Source: Conchocele bisecta (taxonomy: Eukaryota > Mollusca > Bivalvia > Lucinida > Thyasiridae). From it: a stretch of 64,000 nt of DNA. The notes under the pieces are model-generated. The model did not search any database, had not been told where the DNA came from, and saw nothing but the letters and a program-made list of their open reading frames with translations. The stretch spans positions 41,781,331 through 41,845,330 of the forward strand of contig CM055265.1 of assembly GCA_029237695.1 (NCBI GenBank), read 5' to 3'. Positions 44,475 to 55,322 of this stretch are shown here, in pieces. Both the position numbers and the translations under genes were made by a program. How positions within the stretch are numbered: position 1 is the stretch's first letter; every line of letters starts with the position of its first letter.

Positions 44475-44738
44475 GTATCCCGTCAACACAGTGCGTATGT
44501 GCCGTGAAACACGGTGCCGTGAAACATTTTTGATATCCAGTCAATACTATTTTTGCATTTTACAGCCATTTGTAGGTGTTGATGGGATAAATAGAATAGT
44601 AGGTTAGTGCCGTGAATGGGAAAAAATATCAGGCGCGGCACGGAAACGGGATGTGCTCGGCATAGCCTCGCCCACCCCGTTTCCTGAGCCTTGCCAGATA
44701 TGTTTTCCCATTCACGGCACTAACCTACTATTCTCTAT
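44475..44738 (-). mobile_element. Family F copy 8 (F2+F1, reverse)
   Basis: TATCCCGTCAACACAG begins F2. F1 follows immediately and ends CTAACCTACTATTCTCTAT. Confidence 0.85.
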
Positions 44739-45336
44739 GCATGTTTCCCATAATTCATATTATCATTCTCCACCCTACATATGCTCCCCCATACCAAGGT
44801 CAAATAACTTTGAAATTTACGTCCAGTAGATGCGTACGCGTTTCTCCATTCTACTATAAACTCTTTATTGTATGGCCGATTGGCTTGAAACTGTATGTGC
44901 ATCTTTATTACCATCCATATGTTCATTACCAGACCCACCCATGCTCTCCCCATGCCCAAGGGCGGGCTTGAAACTTCATGTGCATGCTTAGTATCATCCA
45001 TATTTTCATTCCCTGTCTCATCCATTCTCTTCCTGTGCCAAAGATCAAGGTCAAAGAATATAGAAATTTCCGTCCAGTAGATACGTGTGAGTATAACGTC
45101 TTTACTGTATGAGATATTGGCTTGAAACTTCATGCGCATGTTTTTCATCATTAATATTGCCATTCCTACCCAACCACTGCTTTATTGTATGACTGTGGTC
45201 TGAAAAACAGGACATATTATTGCATACACCTGTCCGTCTGTCCGTCCGTCCAATATGCATTAAGGATTTCGAGTATCTATTACCTCTGCAACCCTAAGTC
45301 ATATCATTCCATATCCCACCAATGCGGTCTGATCAG
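44739..45336. other. Intergenic stretch with diverged internal repeats
   Basis: AATTTCCGTCCAGTAGATRCG occurs near 44815 and 45065 (about 250 bp apart) together with GGCTTGAAACTTCATG. This suggests two diverged units of a low-copy repeat. A (GTCC)n run lies near 45230. Confidence 0.5.
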
Positions 45337-45639
45337 TAGCCTATTTCATCAACATTGCAAAGTATACTTTTCTAGCAAAGTATACTTTGAGGGAGAAATT
45401 TTCAATTTTAGGATACATTTATTAAGTTTTATTATACTGAATTTATTACATTATCACAGCCAATTTGGCTGTGATAATGTAATAAATTCAGTATAATAAT
45501 TCTGCATACTTTTAATCATCAAGTATATGCAGTGGTTAGTTCTATATGAAATAATGCATTTCAGGAAAAATAAAAGATTACTCCCTCAAAGTATACTTTG
45601 CTAGAAAAGTATACTTTGCAATGTTGGTGAAATAGGCTA
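45337..45639. mobile_element. MITE family K, copy 2
   Basis: The ends TAGCCTATTTCATCAACATT and complement are flanked by CAG on both sides. The right CAG is shared with the next element. Confidence 0.9.
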
Positions 45640-45642
45640 CAG

Positions 45643-45799
45643 GAGTCCGTTTCACTAAACTTCGTACGACTAAAATGTTCACAAGTGCAAATTTGAGTGT
45701 TCAAACAATTTAAATCTAATAATTGTTGACAAAAAAAAACGTATCATAATTTTGGACTTACGAACATTTTAGTTGTACGAAGTTTAGTGAAACGACCTC
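45643..45799. mobile_element. MITE family B, copy 3 (central hairpin deleted)
   Basis: It begins immediately after the right CAG of MITE-K copy 2 and ends before CTG. It lacks the TGAGCATAGGCTGCATATGC centre. Confidence 0.82.
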
Positions 45800-45875
45800 C
45801 TGCTTTCCAGCATGGAATGCAGTAAATAAATGACTACTAGCGAACAGCGTATCCTCTTATTTGTGTTGAAGAAAT

Positions 45876-45929
45876 TGAGCTTATCGGATTTGTGACCAGT
45901 ATAGATCCAGATCAAATAACACACTCCTG
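45876..45929. mobile_element. Family NQ scrap
   Basis: GGATTTGTGACCAGTATAGA and GATCAAATAACACACTCC match the NQ family left part. Confidence 0.5.
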
Positions 45930-46170
45930 GGGGCCGTTTCACTAAACTTCGTACGACTAAAATGTTCGTAAGTGCAAAATTATGATAGTCTGTAAATTTC
46001 ACATTAACAATGTTTTATTGTAAGTAATTGATGGATTTATATGTATTGAGCATAGGCTGCATATGCAGCCTATGCTCAATAAATGTAAATCCATAAATTG
46101 AAATTTACAGACGATCTTAAATTTGAACTTACGAACATTTTAATCGTACGAAGCTTAGTGAAACGGCCCC
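45930..46170. mobile_element. MITE family B, copy 4
   Basis: Full-length copy with CTG on both flanks and the GAGCATAGGCTGCATATGCAG centre. Confidence 0.9.
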
Positions 46171-46201
46171 CTGTAGTCTGGTAACGATGTATAGTGCTTG
46201 T

Positions 46202-49200
46202 CACAGGTTGAAGTAACGGACCGAGGTCTATAAATACATTAAATATGCATAAAAGCATAAATAAATGAAGAAAAAAAAATATTTTTTTTTTACCCCATCC
46301 ATCTAATCTTATGGGGAAGGTGTCCAACTTTTTAATAGGCCGAGCCCATACAGGCTCGAGACAACGGACTCTCACGAATCGTCAACCGAGTTATATCATT
46401 GTAGCCTATTGCAGAAGTTGGGACAATGTTAGTATTCCGCAACGATATATTCCCCATTGCGCTATGTCAACGCGTTTTCGAGCTATCGATTGTTTTGTTG
46501 TAAAAAAAGTATCATCATTGCTAGGTCGGGAAAGAACGGACACATTTCCGAGGCCGATATTGCTATATAAAGCAGTAAACATCGGGTTCAAAACACACTT
46601 TTACGTCGTCCCGGCCCGTCAAGAAACATTTTGCATAGAGAAAACATTGTTTCCAATCGAACTTTTGATCAAACCTACATTTATACCCGTCATGTGCGTC
46701 ACGACAGACAATTTAATCGCACAGACATTTCTATCATTTCTCGGGAAGCCATTTTGTGTAAACATCGTGGGACAGGTTTATTCGCCGGAACTCGTGCACT
46801 TACTATGTGGTAAAAAAAACGGAACTTTTAGAAACGGTTATAATTCATATTTTATAATACCTATGTTGATGGTAAACGTATCAAGTTAAAGGTATGTCTC
46901 TCTACTCCGATTTCAAGTTTTGTCAAAATATAATTTTTTCTAATAAACATGTTTTGGCAGCATATGAGAATTGTATGTGGGGTCAAATTTTATTTTTGAC
47001 CGAATATGGTCATGTTATATGTCAAATCGAAGGTATCAACGAGGCGATCACTCTGGTGCATTTTTTTTGTCGAAATCGGATGGCTATGTCATCCAAGATG
47101 GCCGCCGAAAGGTCAAAATGTCGTTCTTTTATTAGAGATTTAAAAATTCTTCTTCACATGAACCGCTTGGCCCATGGTGGCCAAACTTAAAAATTATGGT
47201 CCATGGGTGAAGCATTTTCAGATTTGTTAAAACGGAGATCATCGCTAATCCAAGATGGCCGCCGTCTAAAAATAGCATAAATTCTTAAAAAAATCTTCTC
47301 ATGAACCGCTAGCCGGAATTTGACGAAACTTGGTAAGAATTATAGATGTACAATGTTCTTTCAAAGTTGTTAAAATGGTGACTCCGGGGTCAAAAATGGG
47401 CGTGGCCCGTGGGGACAAATTGGGGTAAAATTTTATTTTTGACCGAATATGGTCATGTCTATATATCAAATCGAAGGTATCAAATAGGCGATCGCTTTGA
47501 TATATTTTTTGTCGAAATTGAATGGTCATGTCATCAACGATGGCCGCCGAAAGGTCAAACGGTCGTTCTTTTATTAGAGATTTCAAAATTCTTCTTCACA
47601 CGTACCGCGTGGCCCAAGGTGGCCAAACTTCACAGTTATGGTCCATGAGTGAAGCCTTTTCAGATTTGTTAAAACGGAGGTCGTCGCTAATCAAAAATCT
47701 TCGTTCTCATGAACCGCCAGCTACGCCCATTTTTTACCCCTGGGTCACCATTTTAGCAACTTTGAAAGAGCATTGTACATCGATCATTCCTACCAAGTTT
47801 CGCCGAAATCCGGCTGGCGGTTCATGAGAAAAAATTTAGAATTTATGCTATTTTTAGACGGCGGCCATCTCGCCTTCCGCTTTTGGAAATATATTTTGCT
47901 GTAATCCGAATTATAAAATGCAGGTAACGCAGGGCGACTTTCTCCGTGTTACAGACAGAACATTCGGATTAGTTTTGCTCATGCGTGTTGATGAGATCAT
48001 GAAGCAAAAATGCACGATCTTCCATCTCTCGGGGAGAGGTTGCGAAAAAGCAAGATTGGATAAGATAGAATCTCGTATTTTCGTCTCGCAATCTCGTGAT
48101 CATACTTCACATGTTCGCGATCAATATATGCCCGATATCGCGAGAACGCGAGATTGTAAAAGTTTTGACCCCGTGTCACCATTTTAACAATTTTGAAAGA
48201 GCATTGCGTATCGATCATTCCTACCAAGTTTCGTCGAAATCCGGCTAGAGGTTCAAGAGAAGAAGATTTTTTAAGAATTTATGCTATTTTTAGACAGCGG
48301 CCATCTTGGATTAGCGATGACCTCCGTTTTAACAAATCTGAAAAGGCTTCGCCCATGGACCATAACTGTGAAGTTTGGCCACCATGGGCCAGCCATCGGC
48401 CATGTGGTTCCTGAGAAAAAACTTTCAAAATCTCGAATAAATGGACCTTTTGGAGGCCATCATGGATGACATAATCATCCGATTCCGACAAATATTGCAC
48501 CAAAGCAATCGCCTCATCCATACCTTCAATTTGATATATGACATGAGCATATTCGGTCAAAAATAAAATTTGACCCCACGGGCCACGCCCATTTTTGACC
48601 CCGGAGTCACCATTTTAACAACTTTGAAAGAGCATTGTACATCTATAATTCTTACCAAGTTTCGTCGAAATCCGGCTAGCGGTTCATGAGAAGAAGATTT
48701 TTTTAAGAATTTATGCTATTTTTAGACGGCGGTCATCTTGGATTAGCGATGATCTCCGTTTTAACAAATCTGAAAATGCTTCACCCATGGACCATAATTT
48801 TTAAGTTTGGCCACCATGGGCCAAGCGGTTCATGTGAAGAAGAATTTTTAAATCTCTAATAAAAGAACGACATTTTGACCTTTCGGCGGCCATCTTGGAT
48901 GACATAGCCATCCGATTTCGACAAAAAAAATGCACCAGAGTGATCGCCTCGTTGAGACCTTCGATTTGACATATAACATGACCATATTCGGTCAAAAATA
49001 AAATTTGACCCCACGGACAATTCTCATATGCTGCCAAAACATGTTTATTAGAAAAAAATATATTTTGACAAAACTTGAAATCGGAGTAGAGAGACATACC
49101 TTTAACTTGATACGTTTACCATCAACATAGGTATTATAAAATATGAATTATAACCGTTTCTAAAAGTTCCGTTTTTTTTACCACATAGTAAGTGCACGAG

Positions 49201-49774
49201 TTCCGGCGAATAAACCTGTCCCACGATGTTTACACAAAATGGCTTCCCGAGAAATGATAGAAATGTCTGTGCGATTAAATTGTCTGTCGTGACGCACATG
49301 ACGGGTATAAATGTAGGTTTCTCTATGTAATGTTTTCTCTATGCAAAATGTTTCTTTACGGGCCGGGACGACGTAAAAGTGTGTTTTGAACCCGATGTTT
49401 ACTGCTTTATATAGCAATATCGGCCTCGGAAATGTGTCCGTTCTTTCCCGACCTAGCAATGATGATACTTTTTTTACAACAAAACAATCGATAGCTCGAA
49501 AACGCGTTGACATAGCGCAATGGGGAATATATCGTTGCGGAATACTAACATTGTCCCAACTTCTGCAATAGGCGACAATGATATAACTCGGTTGACGATT
49601 CGTGAGAGTCCGTTGTCTCGAGGCCGTATGGGCTCGGCCTATTAAAAAGTTGGACACCTTCCCCATAAGATTAGATGGATGGGGTAAAAAAAAATTATTT
49701 TTTTTCTTCATTTATTTATGCTTTTATGCATATTTAATGTATTTATAGACCTCGGTCCGTTACTTCAACCTGTG
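46202..49774. mobile_element. 3.57-kb giant palindromic element with 8-bp target duplication
   Basis: The ends CACAGGTTGAAGTAACGGAC and its exact complement are flanked by GTGCTTGT on both sides (46194-46201 and 49775-49782). The arms (about 46202-47440 and 48545-49774) are about 1.24 kb each and nearly identical. The spacer holds more diverged family P units in both orientations plus a ~290-bp segment (47865-48165) rich in AATCTCGCAATCTCG-type motifs. Each arm carries a copy of a cysteine-containing open frame (192 codons at 46311-46889; broken by a small replacement in the right arm) with no recognised domain. An 8-bp duplication and CA ends fit hAT or P superfamilies; no transposase is visible. 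Confidence 0.85.
46890..48990. repeat. Family P units inside the giant palindrome
   Basis: GACCGAATATGGTCATG, CAAGATGGCCGCCGAAAGG and GAACCGCTTGGCCCATGG recur at a ~440-bp period. They read in one orientation up to about 47700 and in the other from there to the end. Confidence 0.85.
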
Positions 49775-49782
49775 GTGCTTGT

Positions 49783-49991
49783 TAGAAGCATGACACTGGT
49801 CGCAAACAGACCTAGTCGAGTGAAATATGATGCATACTTATGACGGATATTTCATTGATGGAATCAAAGAGTACCGATCCGGTTCAGACGGTGCGGATGC
49901 ACATGCTATTCAGGGTCTACACTGGTCGCAAACACCGTAAGCCCCAGTCACATATCAGCTGGGGCATCATTATAGCCGACTGCGAATACAT
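49783..49991. other. Spacer with NQ core and right end
   Basis: GACGGTGCGGATGCACATGC, GGTCTACACTGGTCGCAAAC and GCCCCAGTCACATATCA match the right part of an NQ element. Confidence 0.6.
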
Positions 49992-50346
49992 ATTATAGGA
50001 ATGAATGGCCTTTTTGTGGAATTTATCGGGGTATAAACTTGGAAAAGTCGCGGGAATACTGGACGAAGGCCGGAAGGCTTCGTCCAGTATTCCGCGACTT
50101 TTTCAAGTTATCCCCGATAAATTCCACAAAAATGCCATTCATTCCTTATAATTCCAGCATTTGAAATAAATTCATCAAGAAAATGTGTTTATTTTCCGTT
50201 TTCTTAAGAATTATTTTAACTGCGCCTCACGGTTACGGAAAGTAGTTCGGCGTGGGAGTTTACTGGGATATAAATTTTGGACAGAGACTTGCTACGGGCC
50301 AATCAAATGTTAGGGAATTGTGTAAATATGTTTGTGCTGGAATTAT
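49992..50346 (-). mobile_element. Composite foldback family A, copy 4
   Basis: A2 hairpin then A1, as in the other reverse copies. One arm of A2 lost several bases near CAAGTTATCCCCG. Confidence 0.87.
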
Positions 50347-50456
50347 CTAACCTTGCATTTGCAACTTTGTCGTATAGCACATTCACCAAATTGGCGTTTT
50401 GGTTTAACCCACATTTGGCTCACGTTTGTGCTACATTTGTCAGAAAAGAAAACCTG

Positions 50457-50680
50457 GGGGCCGTTTCATTAAGTGCAAACTTATGATAGTCTGTAAATTT
50501 CACATTAACAATGTTTCCTTGTAAACGATTATTAAATTTACATTTATTGAGCATAGGCTGCATATGCAGCCTATGCAGCCTATGCTCAATAAATGTAAAT
50601 CCATCAATTTAAATTTCCAGACGATCCAAAATTTGTACTTAGGAACATTTTCGTCGTAAGAAGTTTAGTGAAACGGGCCC
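50457..50680. mobile_element. MITE family B, copy 5
   Basis: CTG on the left and CAG on the right. The left arm is shortened (CATTAAGTGCAAAC). The centre has a duplicated GCAGCCTAT. Confidence 0.85.
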
Positions 50681-50927
50681 CAGTTATTTCTGTGTGTTTC
50701 GCAGTTGTATGTACACTGCACGTGCTCAGTGACACAAAACATAGACGAAACGTTTACTATGAAAACGCGAACCGTTTTTTATCACTGCGCATGTGCAGTG
50801 TTTCAGATGAACATGATTTGCGTTTTTTAATGCGCATGCGCATGTTTCGTAGAATAAATGCTACGTCATGAACAAAACGGCATTGTCATTGGATAAGACA
50901 ACCAGAAAACTGAAAACGGTTTGAACT
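50681..50927. other. Short intergenic stretch
   Basis: GCGCATGTGCAG and GCGCATGCGCATG runs, no gene recognised. Confidence 0.35.
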
Positions 50928-51404
50928 ACTGTCTTTCCACGTTTTGCTCCGGACGAACTTTTGACTATTAAACACATTACATCATAGAAATATTTAATTG
51001 TAAGTACTGTTTCATCAATAACAAAAAATGCACCATCCGAAAATATATTTGATGAAATTCCATCAAATATTGACTTTATTGCCTATGGGAACTTAACATA
51101 TGTGCTTTTAAATAATTTTGTATTTGTGGACCGATTTTCAAAATCTAAATTTTTATTTTCTTATTTACATAATTTCCAAGCTGTCTCGCCAGGTTTCGGA
51201 GTCAATTTCCAATTTTCTTTCGTTTTTCGACCCTCTTGATCACCCTCCTCATTTTTGCCCAATGTTAAATGCCCATAGAAAAATAATTTTTTCACAATGT
51301 TGAAAATCAATATTTGATGGAATTACATAAAAATTGGAGAAGATGACTTTTTTGTTATTGATGACAAAGTACTTACATTTGAATATTTTTTAGATTTAAT
51401 ATCA
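50928..51404. mobile_element. Family G, copy 4 (right end lost)
   Basis: TACTGTCTTTCCACGTTTTG starts the left arm. The core GGTTTCGGAGTCAATTTCCA matches copy 1. It ends at AGATTTAATATC without the GTTCGTCGGCAG terminus. Confidence 0.75.
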
Positions 51405-51517
51405 GGCACGTCGCCAGGCGCCCCTTAATGTTGAAGCCACGATAATAATAGTTTGAGAGAAGGAAATGAGACATACGGCTATGGGTCCGGGCGCGGCCTG
51501 ATATTGAACTATGTCAG

Positions 51518-51820
51518 TAGCCTATTTCATCAACATTGCAAAGTATACTTTTCTAGCAAAGTATACTTTGAGGGAGAAATTTTCAATTTTAGGATAAATT
51601 TATTAATTTTTATTATACTGAATTTATTACATTAGCACAGCCATTTTGGCTGTGATAATGTAATAAATTCAGTATAATAATTCTGCATACTTTTAATCAT
51701 CAAATATATGCAGTCGTTAGTTCTATATACAAAAATGCATTTCGGGAAAAATAAATGATTTCTCCCTCAAAGTATACTTTGCTGGAAAAGTATACTTTGC
51801 AATGTTAACGAAATAGGCTA
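51518..51820. mobile_element. MITE family K, copy 3
   Basis: It has TAGCCTATTTCATCAACATT ends and CAG on both flanks, with a complete central hairpin. Confidence 0.9.
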
Positions 51821-52241
51821 CAGCCACAGACGTCGGTATCTACTTTTTGTCAGCTGCCGGTCCATAATATAGATGTTTCATATGTTTAAACTCCAGGATT
51901 AGGTACGCGACTAATGAATGCGATATTGGAATCCATTGCGTGTAATGATGAATTATAAATTAAACAGATTATAAGTAAACTTGTTAAGAATAAACAGTCT
52001 TACATTCATCTTGGCACGGTTTTTGGAATGGAATAAAAATGCAATTACTCACGTGGTACATACCCCGGTACATTAATTTAAGCGGTGGGGAAAGATTATT
52101 TTTATATGACGAACCTATAAGGATACACCAATTCTAATATTTCTTTTTAAGCTGTTTGTCATTACAATCTATCTGAAATCACGTAATCGACGCTGTCGAT
52201 ATTACAAGACTCCGTTTTACTTGACCATGCCCCTTTATCGG
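51821..52241. other. Intergenic stretch
   Basis: No gene or repeat recognised. Confidence 0.35.
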
Positions 52242-52243
52242 TA

Positions 52244-52344
52244 GAGTGGGGTCAGCGTGTAAGTGCACACACGAACGAACACGACAGGTTGGTTCCAACC
52301 TGTCGTGTTCGTTCGTATGTGCACTTACACGCTGACCCCCTCTG
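52244..52344. mobile_element. Hairpin family C, copy 3
   Basis: GAGTGGGGTCAGCGTGTAAG and complement with the GGTTGGTTCCAACC loop, TA on both flanks. It directly precedes an NQ element. Confidence 0.9.
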
Positions 52345-52346
52345 TA

Positions 52347-52566
52347 CATGTGGCTGTGACTGGAGAAATGGGGCTTATGAGATTTGTGACCAATGTAGCT
52401 CCTGATTTAAACACATTTCGCACATTTCTGTAGCTGATAGCTATTGATTGTTACAAGTATGTTTCATTACTGGAATGGCGAACAGTGTATATCCTGATCA
52501 GACTGTGCGGATGCACAGGCTGATCTGGATCTGCATTGGTCGCACAAACCAATACATGTAAGCCAC
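52347..52566. mobile_element. Foldback element family NQ, copy 3
   Basis: CATGTGGCTGTGACTGGAG left end; GCTCCTGATTTAAACACATT, GATCAGACTGTGCGGATGCA and GATCTGGATCTGCATTGGTC inside; the right end is reduced to GTAAGCCACATA. Confidence 0.75.
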
Positions 52567-53263
52567 ATATGATACACGCCGTGTGATTTTGTACCTTCGG
52601 ACATCTGCGTAATTTCATTAAATACGTTTACAAAGTTTACAATATGTTTCATAATTAAAGTCAAAAGTCGATAAACTTTCAGAGTAATAATTGCGCATCT
52701 GCTCTGAAGATGCTGTCAACTTTTGACGCCATTTGCGAAAAATATTGAAAGTTCATGAAAGTACACAGATCTCCGAAGGTACAAAATCACATTGCCTGTA
52801 CAAAATCACATTGCCTGTACAAAATCACATGTACAAAATCACATTGCCTGTACAAAATCACATTGCCTGGCGCGGATCCAGCATTTCGGGTTAGGGGGGA
52901 GCTATGCTCGTTCGATACTATAGTCAAGTATTAGCGCTAGGGGGGTCCTGGGGTATTCCCCAACGGGTTTTTTTTTTTAATCTACATCGCATTTCCTGCG
53001 TTCTGGCGCATTTTGGAGCAAAACTATTGACACTGTCACAGTATGTTTAGACATGATTTTTGATTGAAAACGTTTAAATTTTGAAACAATAAGAAAACGA
53101 GCGAAAAATGCATGGAAATACATGGCACTTGGCATGAAACGTGCCTTGTAACTTGCAAAACATATTTACTCGGCGAATTGTAGGGGGGGAGGGGAGGGGA
53201 GGGGGGGAGGGGGAGGGGAGGGGGGTCAGCCCCCTGAATCCGCCCATGATTGCGTGTCTCATA
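52567..53263. mobile_element. Foldback element family J, copy 4, interrupted
   Basis: It starts ATGATACACGCCGTGTGATT and resumes at GATTGCGTGTCTCATATG after an unrelated element. Near the break (52781-52866) a ~20-bp unit, GTACAAAATCACATTGCCT, is repeated about four times. Confidence 0.8.
52867..53248. mobile_element. Family T element nested in family J copy
   Basis: GGCGCGGATCCAGCATTTCG at the left and CCCCTGAATCCGCCCATG at the right form eroded inverted ends. ATTGC is found on both sides of the insertion (52862-52866 and 53249-53253). The interior carries GGGGGGTCCTGGGGTATTCC and a GGGGAGGGGAGG run at 53183-53224. Confidence 0.7.
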
Positions 53264-53633
53264 TGAGCTCGATTGTTCGTTAAAGGAACAGTATCTCAGA
53301 TACGAGGAGAAGGTGATGATAAATGCATATTTATATCGGATTCCTGAACTTAATTTAATTGTTCGTACATATAATGTATATGAATGGCCTAAGCAATCAG
53401 GCTTTGATAAACAAGAAGATAATAAGACATTATATTATAATACATAACAATAACGAGCCTTGTGTACACGGACTCTACTGTTTATATAGTCGATGGTTGA
53501 TCATCTGATGTTAAGGAACAAGTATCTAGAATGGAAACATATATTTTAGAAATGCTGTTATACATGTGTGATTAAAAACTATTATTTCACCAGCAAGACA
53601 TGTTATTTTTCATAAATTGTACTTGCCGCTACT
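53264..53633. other. Intergenic stretch
   Basis: AT-rich; a 65-codon frame at 53250-53447 has no recognisable domain. Nothing called. Confidence 0.35.
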
Positions 53634-53973
53634 ATTATAAGAATGAATGGCCTTTTTGTGGAATTTATCGGGGATATAAACTTGGAAAAGTCGCGGGAAT
53701 ACTGGACGAGGCCTTCCGGCCTTCGTCCAGTATTCCCGCGACTTTTCAAAGTTTATATCCCCGATAAATTCCACAAAAAGGCCATTAATTCCTTATAATT
53801 CCAGCATTTGAAATAAATTCATCAAGAAAATGTGTTTATTTTCCGTTTTCTTAAGAATGTTACTGAAAGTAGTTCAGCGTGGGAGTTTACTGGGATATAA
53901 ATTTTGGACAGAGACTTGCTACGGGCCAATCAAATGTTAGGGAATTGTGTAAATATTTTTGTGCTGGAATTAT
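53634..53973 (-). mobile_element. Composite foldback family A, copy 5
   Basis: A2 hairpin intact, with GGACGAGGCCTTCCGGCC loop. A1 has a ~15-bp deletion around AAGAATGTTACTGAAAG. Confidence 0.87.
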
Positions 53974-54052
53974 AGTACCGTAACTGTAACAGCCACCATC
54001 GGATATAATGCCTTTAAATGTCAGCACTATAGTATTTCCCGATACGGTACAT

Positions 54053-54379
54053 CAGGGCTCCAGATAAGGAATTAGTAATTGAGTATTTTCACTCCATCAT
54101 TTCTGAAGCAATTGGGTATTTCAAAATGTTAATTGGGTAAAATAAAAGCACCCTACTGTTTACACATCAACAGACAGCAATTAGTGATAGTTTGCTTCGA
54201 AATTAAAACATGTCTTGGCATTTCATTAGAATTTGTGGTCTGTTTATTGTTTTCCGCAGCATGATAAAGGTACCACACAATCTTTATTGCTTTTTGATAC
54301 TCGTTACTTCTGATTTAAATTGGGTTTTTGGCAATTTTAATTGGGTATTTAAGAAATACACAGCTTATCTGGAGCATTG
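54053..54379. mobile_element. hAT-type MITE with clean 8-bp target duplication
   Basis: The ends CAGGGCTCCAGATAAG and CTTATCTGGAGCATTG are inverted (13-14 matches). CGGTACAT flanks both sides (54045-54052 and 54380-54387). The interior is AT-rich with ATTGGGTATTT repeats and no transposase. An 8-bp duplication plus CAGGG...-type ends is characteristic of hAT. Confidence 0.88.
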
Positions 54380-54387
54380 CGGTACAT

Positions 54388-55080
54388 GACGTTGCAAATT
54401 TTCCATGATAAAGGTGGAATATTTAATGGTGTACGTCATTTATGCCCGCGACAGAATGAACGGACATTACTGCAGTTTCTTCGAAGCATTGGAATTGCGC
54501 AGGTTAGTTTCACCCATTGTTTACAAATTAAATTAAATACGAAGCAGCAGTCACGGTAAGGCAATCATGTAGAATTGCATTAGCTATATAATAGACTGAA
54601 AACGTCATTAAAATTCCATTTGTAATTTGGAAAAGAAAACACACATGGAGGTTATCGTAAAAATTAAGAAACTAGTATGTTTAAAAATTAGCAACATATT
54701 TTGCATGAACATACTATTCTCATGCATATAATTATTTTTTATTTAAAAAAAAAAATGCTTAACCTTTTTATGACTAAACCATGACAAGAAATTGCCGTTG
54801 TAGACTATTTTTTTCCGAGTTAAATGATTATGTGTGAAACGAGCCTGATGACTTATTTGTATTTCATGTTTATTTGAAGTGGGGTTAAATTAAACAAAAA
54901 TGCAGTCAGAAATATTTTTATTTGGAAAAAAATTATATGATTTAAATGATGAAACAATAGGCTCAAGTGATACTTAGCCAATAACTTTTCATTAAGCAGT
55001 TTTGGATGCCACAACCGGACAGACAGATGCATCTAATTACATAACGGAATAGAAATCCAAGCTAGTTTGAAAACATATAT
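54388..55080. other. Intergenic stretch
   Basis: AT-rich, no recognised gene, repeat or hairpin. Confidence 0.35.
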
Positions 55081-55083
55081 CTG

Positions 55084-55319
55084 GGGGCCGTTTCACTAAA
55101 CTTCGTACGACTAACATGCTCGCAAATGCACATTTAGGATCGGCTGGATATTGATGGATTTACCTTTATTGAGCATAGGCTGCATATGCAGCCTATGCTC
55201 AATAAATGTAAATCCAATAATTGTTTACAAGAAAACAGTGTTAATGTGAAATTTACAGACTATCATAATTTTGCACTTACGAACATTTTAGTCGTACGAA
55301 GTTTTGTTGAAACGGGCCC
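55084..55319. mobile_element. MITE family B, copy 6
   Basis: CTG on the left. The right end GAAACGGGCCC is followed by CAG and then directly by copy 7. Confidence 0.88.
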
Positions 55320-55322
55320 CAG

